Source: Hoplostethus atlanticus (lineage: Eukaryota; Chordata; Actinopteri; Trachichthyiformes; Trachichthyidae). From it: a DNA stretch of 64,000 bases. The notes beneath the pieces are model-generated. The model was not told the origin of the DNA, ran no database searches, and worked only from the letters and a program-made list of their open reading frames with translations. Positions 52,901 to 64,000 of this stretch are shown in pieces; positions within the stretch are counted from its first letter, which is position 1; every line of letters starts with the position of its first letter. Where the stretch lies: the NCBI GenBank assembly GCA_034670405.1, contig JAXDDX010000045.1:1081501-1145500 (forward strand), read 5' to 3'. The translations under genes and the position numbers were made by a program.

Positions 52901-55095
52901 CACTCTGAGGTCTGCTGGCTTTATAGAGTCAAAACTGATTCTGACTAGAACATGATGAACTAGAAACACCAGACCTTGGAGTATTTAGTGTTTTTTTTTA
53001 TTCTGCCTGGACTACCAGATGGGTGGGGTTTACAGCATCAGGACATGGATGGTGTCAGGTAAGTTGCTAATGAGGTAAAAGTCCAAATTGTCCCTGGAAA
53101 ATCTTCCTGTGATTGTCTAAACTTTCTGGCACTCGTCCTGTATGCTTTGCCCCGCCCCCTTTGGCACCACAGGAGGCTAAAACAAACCAAAAACTATTTG
53201 CAAATGCTGTTGGACCCAGGCTGAGAGGTCTGGTTCATCGCCTCTGTCTCTGCAGATGTACATAGCTATGATCTCCAGCCACGCCCTGGCGCTCTGTGGA
53301 TACCAGTTCATCACCTGCGTCAGAGTCCAGTGGAGCGGTAAGTCCTAGAAATCCACCGTCCTGCTTTACCAAACTACATTTCCCACGTATTACCATGTTA
53401 CATTAAAGCAGTAGCATCTGAGGGCATTCTTTACTGTGAGGATGACTATCCTGCTGATAATAAGACTAAACTGAATAGAGTCGCTCCATGTGAAAACACC
53501 TAGATTTCCAGAACCTCCCCAGCTGACTACCTCAGATATAACCTTAAAATGTTTATCTATGATTATATAATAATAACCATGCAAGTTTTAGCTTTCAGTT
53601 CCTATTAGTTGAGCATATATAGGGCTTTAAATATTGGCTCTGGCACCCTATTTTGGCGGCTTGTGAGTGAATTTGTTTTGTTTTTTTTCAACTTCAGCAG
53701 CTTTTAAATGAGATATCTAGGAACTAGCCTCTACGGTGCACATACCTATAGGAACCTGAAAGTGGCTATTTGGCTAACAGACCAAAAAAGGGTGAAAGTG
53801 CACGGGCCATCCTGGGGCTGTGGCACAACATAGAATTTCCTTCTCATAGTGATTATAAGATCACAATCTATTCACACCTATCATCATTCATATCAAATTA
53901 ATACTGTAAAACAAGAAGGCACCGTAAGATAAAGACAATAGAGGGTAAATGTGGTTTAGAGAGGTACGATACTTTACTTACTGTGACGTTTTACTGTGCA
54001 GAGTGCAGTGATTTCTCTCCTCCGGTGACGGTGATGCTGATGATTTTCCTCTGTCTGGAAGGCCTCCTCTTCCTCACCTTCACAGCTGTCATGTTTGGCA
54101 CTCAGCTCCACTCCATCTGCAACGACGAGACGGTGAGGAGAGAAACTCAGATATACATTATCATGTACACATTATATTACTACCTGATATATCACACCCC
54201 CGGTATACCGCTGTCCTGGGCCAACCTCACACACATTAACGATGCATTTATACCATGTGGGAAAGATGGTAGATACAAGCGTCCTACTAGAGAATACTGG
54301 TACCTCAGCTTCCAGATAGAAATACAACTAGGAAATACTGGTACCTCAGCTTCCAGATAGAAATACAACCAGGAAATACTGTTACCTCAGCTTTCAGAGG
54401 TAAATACCACTAGAAAATACTGTTACCTCAGCTTCCAGATAGAAATACTACTAGAAAATACTGTTACCTCAGCTTGAGGTGGTCTATCTCTTTGTGGAAT
54501 GAGGCTGTGTATCTCTAGCTGAGCATAATGAGGTTGTGTCTTGCAAGCTGAGTATTATGAGGTTGTGTCTTGCAAGCTGAGTATTATGAGATTGTGTATC
54601 ACAAGCTGAGTATTATGAGGTTGTGTATCGCTAGCGGAGTATAATGAGGTTGTGTATCGCTAGCGGAGTATAATGAGGTTGCGTATCACTAGCTGAGTAT
54701 AATGAGGTTGTGTATCGGAGTATAATGAGGTTGTGTATCGGCGTATAATGAGGTTGTGTATCTCTAGCGGAGTATAATGAGGTTGTGTATCTCTAGCTGA
54801 GTATAATGAGGCTGTGTATCACTAGCTGAGTATAATGAGGTTGTGTATCAGAGTATAATGAGGTTGTGTATCTCTAGCTGAGCATAATGAGGTTGCGTAT
54901 CTCTGTGTCCATCAGGAGATCGAGCGTCTGAAGAACGAGAAGCCGACGTGGGAGCGTCAGACCCGCTGGGCGGGGTTGAGGTCGGTGTTCGGAGGTCAGC
55001 CATCGCTGCTCTGGATCAACCCCTTCGCTGGATTCAAACTACCAACTTTCCTCCCCAAACGCACCCGGAGGGGCGGGGCAGAGTTCTCCATCTGA
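49905..55095 (+). CDS. zdhhc7: ZDHHC7, DHHC palmitoyltransferase
   Basis: Golgi S-acyltransferase that attaches palmitate to cysteines of cargo and signalling proteins. Start ATG at 49915 ([13 protein letters not shown], as in other vertebrates). Coding exons are 49905-50214, 50483-50607, 51146-51242, 53256-53337, 54002-54132 and 54916-55095, giving 304 residues against 308 in human. The Cys-rich domain runs from YKCPKC to [10 protein letters not shown]. The active site is DHHC with Cys155, and the zinc-binding Cys/His residues are all present. Four membrane segments lie near residues 37-62, 67-92, 169-195 and 210-235. The C-terminus GGAEFSI keeps the family's short hydrophobic end, which can act as a PDZ ligand. 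ZDHHC3 is the closest alternative, but the N-terminus and EFSI/EFSV end favour ZDHHC7. No damage seen. Confidence 0.95.
51320..51560 (+). mobile_element. LINE-type 3' tail relic
   Basis: (ATTAG)n, then GGCTCTTTATTGTCCCCGAG and GGGAAATTGCAGT, a phrase found at the ends of many fish interspersed repeats. It lies in ZDHHC7 intron 3. Confidence 0.5.
51885..51975 (+). repeat. 18-bp G-rich minisatellite
   Basis: Five copies of GGGGGGGCCCTGGGGTTG with small changes in ZDHHC7 intron 3. The (GGGGGG, GGGG) spacing allows G-quadruplex folding. Confidence 0.93.
54287..54475 (+). repeat. ~45-bp tandem repeat in ZDHHC7 intron 5
   Basis: Four units built from AATACTGGTACCTCAGCTTC and CAGATAGAAATACAACTAG. 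Confidence 0.92.
54483..54915 (+). repeat. ~30-bp tandem repeat in ZDHHC7 intron 5
   Basis: About 14 units of GAGTATAATGAGGTTGTGTATC with CTAGC(T/G)-type linkers of varying length. The array runs up to the acceptor of the last coding exon. Confidence 0.94.
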
Positions 55096-57445
55096 TGAAT
55101 TGTCACTCAGACGCCGGCGAGATTTCTCCTGGTGCTGTGAAACCAAACCAGAAGGGAAGTGTGCCATGCCGGTCTAGTTTAACTGTCCACCGTAGTGATT
55201 GGACCTGTGGTGGAGATGTGTGACCTGGAGCCATGCAGGCTGGTGCTGGAACAGGAACATCAGGTCACGGAGAAGCTAAATCTAGTTGTTCTTCAGCTGG
55301 CTGGGTGGAGTATTCACCTGTTCACCAGTTAAAACCATTAATGTGGAATCACGTCTTTGGAGGTATCTTCCTACCTGGAATCTACCTTTGGGTCAGCAAA
55401 CCCCCACCCTGCTGAAGTGTCCTTGAGCAGGACACTGAATCCCTCCCATCTCCAGGGTGTTGTTCTGTAGCTGACCGCTGACCTTTGACCTCCCTGTGGA
55501 GGGGGCAAGAGAAACGACTATCTCCCTACAGGGGGACATAAAGTATCTTCTAATTCAATCCAAGTGTCTGGACGGGGTGCTGCTGGATGTGGAGTAGCTT
55601 TCAAAGTATTTATTCCAAATGAACCCGTCAGACTCGTCTGGCAGCAGAGTGAAACTTAAATGCAAACACAGTAGACTTTGATAGACATGTCTGTTTTGTC
55701 ATTTTAATTTCACTTTCTCATATCACTTTGCTTTTAACAACGCTGGTTTCTCCTCTGAATATGGAGGTGGAGTCCCATCACTCAGCTCTACTGTGTTTCA
55801 TATCGTAGTATCAACCTGACTCTTTCGCACCAGAAGGCCAAGCGCCGCCAGCTGATCGCTGAAATATCTCAGCTTTCAAATGTCCCTCCACTTGCTGTAC
55901 AAATCAATGTTTAGATTTTCAAAATCGCACAAGAAAATAAGTTATTATTATATTTACTCCTCGAAGTGACAGCTGATCTTCTTAGACCTCCAAATCCGTT
56001 TGCCTTCATAGTGTTACTTTCTCCTGGAGTCGTGGTCGGCTCATTTTTACTTTACATTTACATTTTTATGTTTCCAAAATGTTGCTTGAAACGTGAAAGC
56101 AGGGTTGCTGTAAAGGTTGGAAAAGTCCGGAAAATATTTTTTCCAGGTCTTGGAATGTTTGGAATTGCACAAAAAATTTGGAAAGGTATAGAAAAGTATT
56201 GTTCAGTCCCAATGCCGACTATGATTTTTGTGCAGCTGTCGCCCCGAACTCTCCATGATGGCCCAGCCACCCTCATACCTCATATGAACTCCCACCAAAA
56301 CCTTCAAATTCAGTCAAGAAGTTAAGATCTGGAAAAGTCAAGTGAAGTTTGCCGTAGGTTCCTTAGATTGAGTTTAGCATCCAACCTTGGTTACCTCTCG
56401 TTTGACATTTCCGTTCTGAAAGCTGGAGAAGTGGGTGTGATATTTTTACCTCAGCACAGTCGGTCACAACCATGCTGAACTAGAAACCCTAGAACTAGAA
56501 CCCAAACCCTGAACCTCAGAGCGCCATAGGCCGTCCGCATGTTCCTCACAAGTATCTCATGCTGCTTCCTCCTGCTCAGGGGAGTCTTCTCACTGATTGT
56601 ACACTGTATTATCCTCTGCAACCTCAAACGACTGATCTCATATATTTATCTCTCCAAATGAACCCAGGGTGTCTGCAGGTCCCGAAAATGTCTTACTTAT
56701 CTAAACTCAAGGCCTTAAAAGGTCTTGAATACAGTTAAAGGTTTATAAATGTTGTGTTTTCATCAGTCCAGTCCTGCCGACTTCATCCTGGTATTAAAAA
56801 GGTCTTAATCAGTCTTAAATGTAACCTGGTGAGACTTGCAGACTCCCTGGAAATGGGTTTGGAGAAACAAGGAAGACTGGAATATGAAAAATCAAAGAAT
56901 GTATCTGGATTGGAGTGATTGTAGGTTTGTTTTATGAGATTATGGAGCCTGTTTGGGTTTTTTGTGCTGAATTTATTTTCCATTGAACCTTCATTAAACC
57001 ACATTCATCTCTACCTCTAAATCCCGTCTCAGATTTCCTTCAGTAGTCAGATTTTCTTCAGAAACAACATTTAACCTTGATTAAGGGACTGGATTCCTCC
57101 AAATCCCAATGTGAATGATCAGAATCTCCCAATCTTCAGATTTAGTCCAATCTGATTACTGAAATCTTATCAAATAAGGTTACCAACCAACATTGGGGTT
57201 CTTTTCTAAACCGGTCTGGATGGTAAACTCATCAACAGTTGGTATATTTGGTCAGATCTTCCAGTTATGAGTGGAGAGCAGATCTGTTCCTCTTATCAGC
57301 CTCCACCTGTGAAGGAACCTCAGATTTCCCACGGAGGAAGGCAACGTTTCAGCGCTGGTTAATCATTTCTACCCTGTAAGCCAGTCCACTCCGGCTCACA
57401 GACACTACACCTCTAATTTAGTATAGAAAAGCTTATTCTGTAGCC
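55096..57445. other. ZDHHC7 3' UTR and spacer to TMED6
   Basis: No coding gene seen. It holds a SINE-like fragment at 55415-55560 (GTCCTTGAGCAGGACACTGA, GACCTTTGACCTCC), a 'TGGAAAAGTC' dispersed repeat at 56095-56345 and a hAT-like MITE at 56665-56849. The TMED6 promoter should lie in the last few hundred bases. A TATA box is not obvious. Confidence 0.6.
56665..56849. mobile_element. hAT-like MITE, family copy 2
   Basis: Ends CAGGGTGTCTGCAGGTC and GACTTGCAGACTCCCTG, with CTCAAGGCCTTAAAAGGTCT inside, as in the copy at 31127-31345. Confidence 0.75.
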
Positions 57446-59324
<1,879 letters not shown>

Positions 59325-60187
59325 GCTGCTGAGGATGGAGAGTCCAGGAGAACCAGGCCGCAGTCAGGATCTGGATTTGTGCGTTTTATTGTCATAGTGT
59401 AAAATGGTGACGTCCAGGTCTCTTAAAATTACAATTTCATTGTATTTCTTTACACAATATCATCAGATTCACTGTTAAATGATGATCTGAACATTTAACA
59501 ACAAAAAAAACTAAAAAACTCCAGAAATGTTTTTTCAGTTCTGTCATGGTCAGCTCAGCAGATATGGAGGAAAATTAATGTGCTGGTAAAGGCGGAAATA
59601 AAAATATCAGCCAGAGTCGATTCACCGTTTCTGTATGATATTCAGGGCATCCAACTGTACATATACATGTATTGTGCTTCAATGCTAATCTGAATGATTG
59701 ATGTACATTTCACCTGGACGAGTAGCGGGGAAACCACACCTTTGTTAAATAAAAAAAGTCTCCACTTGTTAGTGTTGCCTCACGCCAGAAGATTTTTTAA
59801 AATCTTTTTTAAATGTTCTTCCTGTGGAGAAAACAAGCAACTGCAACACTGGTGATGCAATGTCCTTGACTGTAAAGTTTCCATGGTATGTTGAGTGAGT
59901 TTCATGACTCCTGGGACCTTGAAACCTGTAAAATTTCAAGCGTTGAGTGTTCTTCTCTTCACTTCTCAGACTCTTGATGATATGTGGTTTTGGTCCAATA
60001 GTAGTGATACGTTATCAAGCATGCAGCGTTCAGGAGCAGCGTCTGGACTGGGAGATTGTTGACGTGGTTAATGATTCTCCTTGACTTGATATCTGAGACT
60101 CAACAGAAGGAGGTGGTGGGTCCCTTCACCTCTTCCTTCACCTCCACCTTCACAGTGAAAGCAGACCAGACCGTGCAGCCTGCAGCC
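59325..60187. other. spacer between the two TMED6 genes
   Basis: 863 bp: the 3' UTR of copy A and the promoter/5' UTR of copy B. An AATAAA lies at 59597-59602. No other gene seen. An upstream ATG at 60056 is in frame with copy B but would bury the signal peptide. Confidence 0.6.
59597..59602 (+). terminator. tmed6: candidate poly(A) signal of TMED6 copy A
   Basis: AATAAA 270 bp after the stop codon. A second one lies near 59747. Confidence 0.4.
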
Positions 60188-62561
<2,374 letters not shown>

Positions 62562-63316
62562 GAGCAGAGCGCTGCTGTCATGTGAAAACCTCTCAACTCC
62601 AATTCTGGAAATTATTTTGTTTTAACTTTGATGTGTTGAGAAAATTCTTTGTCCCTTGGGCTTGTGAAACCCTTCCAAACCTATTGGACAAACTCTAAAT
62701 GCATGGTGGTCAAGCTGAGAACAAGGCTGGCTTAATTCCTGAAAAGCAGACATTTTGGAGATACAAGGTTTTCACCAGACAGTGACAGTAGATAAACTGC
62801 ACCTATAGTCAAATACAGAGGATCTTCATCTTTGCAACGGTTAAAACCAAAGCGATGCTGACTCATGTACAGAATGAAATAAGTTTGACCCCAAATGATT
62901 ATTTTTATTTTCCCTTTTCTCGCTGAACGATTGATTACTTTCTGGTATAGCAGCAGCAAATATTCATTATTTTTCAGGACAAAAGCTTAAGGACGTGATC
63001 CTGAATTTGTGCAATAATACAATTTTTTTTCAGATTTCATAAATCATCTTCCAAACCGCCCCAAATCATCTCACGACCCCCCAGGTTGAGAACCACCAAT
63101 GTAATAAAGACGATGCTGAGTTATCCCGACATGTTTAATGTATGATTATCATTTTTCTCTGGATAATTGCAATAAGTTCTTCAGTCATATAAACCTGATT
63201 ATTATGATGAGATGTCAAATTATGAAATCATGTCAACAGTCGAATCAGATTGTTGCCTTATTCTGTTAACAAATGTAATGTAGACAATGTCACCAAGACT
63301 AATTCCTGTACATTAA

Positions 63317-63604
63317 CAGGGTGCTGTAAAAATGACTTTATGACCCAAATTATATTATCTAAACTCCTTAAATACTGTTAAATAAAGCATTTTAAATCTG
63401 AAATTCAGTTTTTTAAAGGTCTTTTCTTGGTGTCCTTCTGTTGAGAAATGAGTCCAGTCATCAGACCATATTCTGAGAGTCTACAGTTGTTTTCATTTTC
63501 ATGTTTTTTAAATGTGAAATTGGTCTCATATTTCATTCTAACTGGGATCAAAAAGGTCTTAAAAGTCTTTCTTTGTCTTTAAAAAGAAACGTTCAGATAC
63601 CCTG
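63317..63604. mobile_element. hAT-like MITE, family copy 3
   Basis: It starts CAGGGTGCTGTAAAAATGAC and ends CAGATACCCTG. The interior has GTGAAATTGGTCTCATATTT and CATTCTAACTGG, as in the copy at 31127-31345. It is the most diverged of the three. Confidence 0.55.
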
Positions 63605-63685
63605 TTTAACTAAAGGGATTCTGGAGAATCACTCATGAATCCTCAGTCTTCCTCTTCCTCTTGACACTTTATATGATCTTCCTGT

Positions 63686-63900
63686 CTTTCCCAGAACTTC
63701 TCTACCAAACATCATTTAGGCTCACAGGGATATTTAAACCATCTATTATCAGGGTGCTGTGACCTGCTGTGACCTCTGAACCTTGGCCTCCTTACTATTG
63801 GTTGATTTAATGTTGTCTGTGATCTGGGAATTGAAGCTCATTCTACTGCTGACCTCACTGAAGGTCACTCTGGATAAGAGCAGCAGCTAAACGCCTTAAA
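63686..63900 (+). mobile_element. GGATA-tailed dispersed repeat, copy 4
   Basis: CATTTAGGCTCACAGG, TCAGGGTGCTGTGACC, CTTACTATTGGTTG, GAATTGAAGCTCATTCTACT and a tail CACTCTGGATAAGAGCAGCA. It is the most complete copy of the family in the window. Confidence 0.65.
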
Positions 63901-64000
63901 TCTTAGTATAAGTGTATGTTTCTGAACCGTTGCCCGGTGACACTTTTGCAGGATGTAGTGACTTGTGTTATTAATAGGACTGCAACCTTGTCAGCATAAA

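Larger units (their letters stand above)
62562..64000. other. region downstream of TMED6 copy B
   Basis: No coding gene seen. It holds the 3' UTR, a hAT-like MITE (63317-63604) and a GGATA-tailed repeat (63686-63900). A short end of a TTCTCAACCTGG-type hAT relic (complement) lies near 63075-63098. Confidence 0.6.

Noticed and set aside
60056-60187. Upstream in-frame start for TMED6 copy B
   Set aside because: It would add 44 polar residues before a clear signal peptide. The ATG at 60188 gives the normal p24 N-terminus.
63040-63100. Fourth hAT MITE (GGTTGAGAACCACC near its end)
   Set aside because: Only one degraded end is visible, with no matching partner or target duplication, so it is noted only as a relic within the downstream region.

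Overview
This is nuclear DNA from a ray-finned fish, most likely a teleost and perhaps a percomorph. The reasons are short exons in GT/AG introns, fish-type tRNA-derived SINEs and L2-type tails ending in a GGATA loop, many small hAT and Harbinger relics, and proteins that align by eye with vertebrate TDRD12, ANKRD27 (VARP), ZDHHC7 and TMED6. All five host genes lie on the + strand. Exons were placed by hand from splice sites and reading phase, and phase is continuous across every junction listed.

Layout. Positions 99-22858 hold TDRD12, a piRNA-pathway protein, without its first exon(s): 35 exons and about 1,388 visible residues, arranged as Tudor, disordered linker, DEAD-like helicase, Tudor, CS domain. 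Positions 22859-29672 are an intergenic stretch with dispersed repeats, including a 600-bp inverted repeat. Positions 29673-46406 hold ANKRD27: 27 coding exons, 1,320 residues, with VPS9 domain, two ankyrin blocks, two Cys4 'zinc fingernail' motifs and a long C-terminal tail carrying five 30-residue repeats. Positions 49905-55095 hold ZDHHC7: 304 residues in 6 coding exons, with candidate upstream non-coding exons. Positions 57446-59324 and 60188-62561 hold two tandem TMED6-like p24 genes (248 and 234 residues) with the same four-exon layout. The rest is intergenic repeat.

The genes do not form one pathway. TDRD12 acts in germline piRNA biogenesis. ANKRD27, ZDHHC7 and the TMED6 pair are all membrane-traffic proteins (endosome, Golgi palmitoylation, ER-Golgi cargo), but their adjacency is more likely inherited synteny than an operon-like arrangement. 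The TDRD12-ANKRD27 neighbourhood also exists in mammals, whereas ZDHHC7 and TMED6 lie on another human chromosome.

I found no wholly new system. The points most worth a second look are: the catalytic motifs missing from the TDRD12 helicase core; repeated short exons in TDRD12; a Harbinger element whose Myb-like gene is split by a hAT MITE with a perfect 8-bp target duplication; a nearly identical 0.6-kb copy of one ANKRD27 intron inside a minisatellite in another; minisatellites rich in CCAAT-type and YY1-type motifs inside TDRD12; a coding minisatellite in ANKRD27; and the TMED6 tandem pair. I recognised no retrovirus, LTR element or Polinton.
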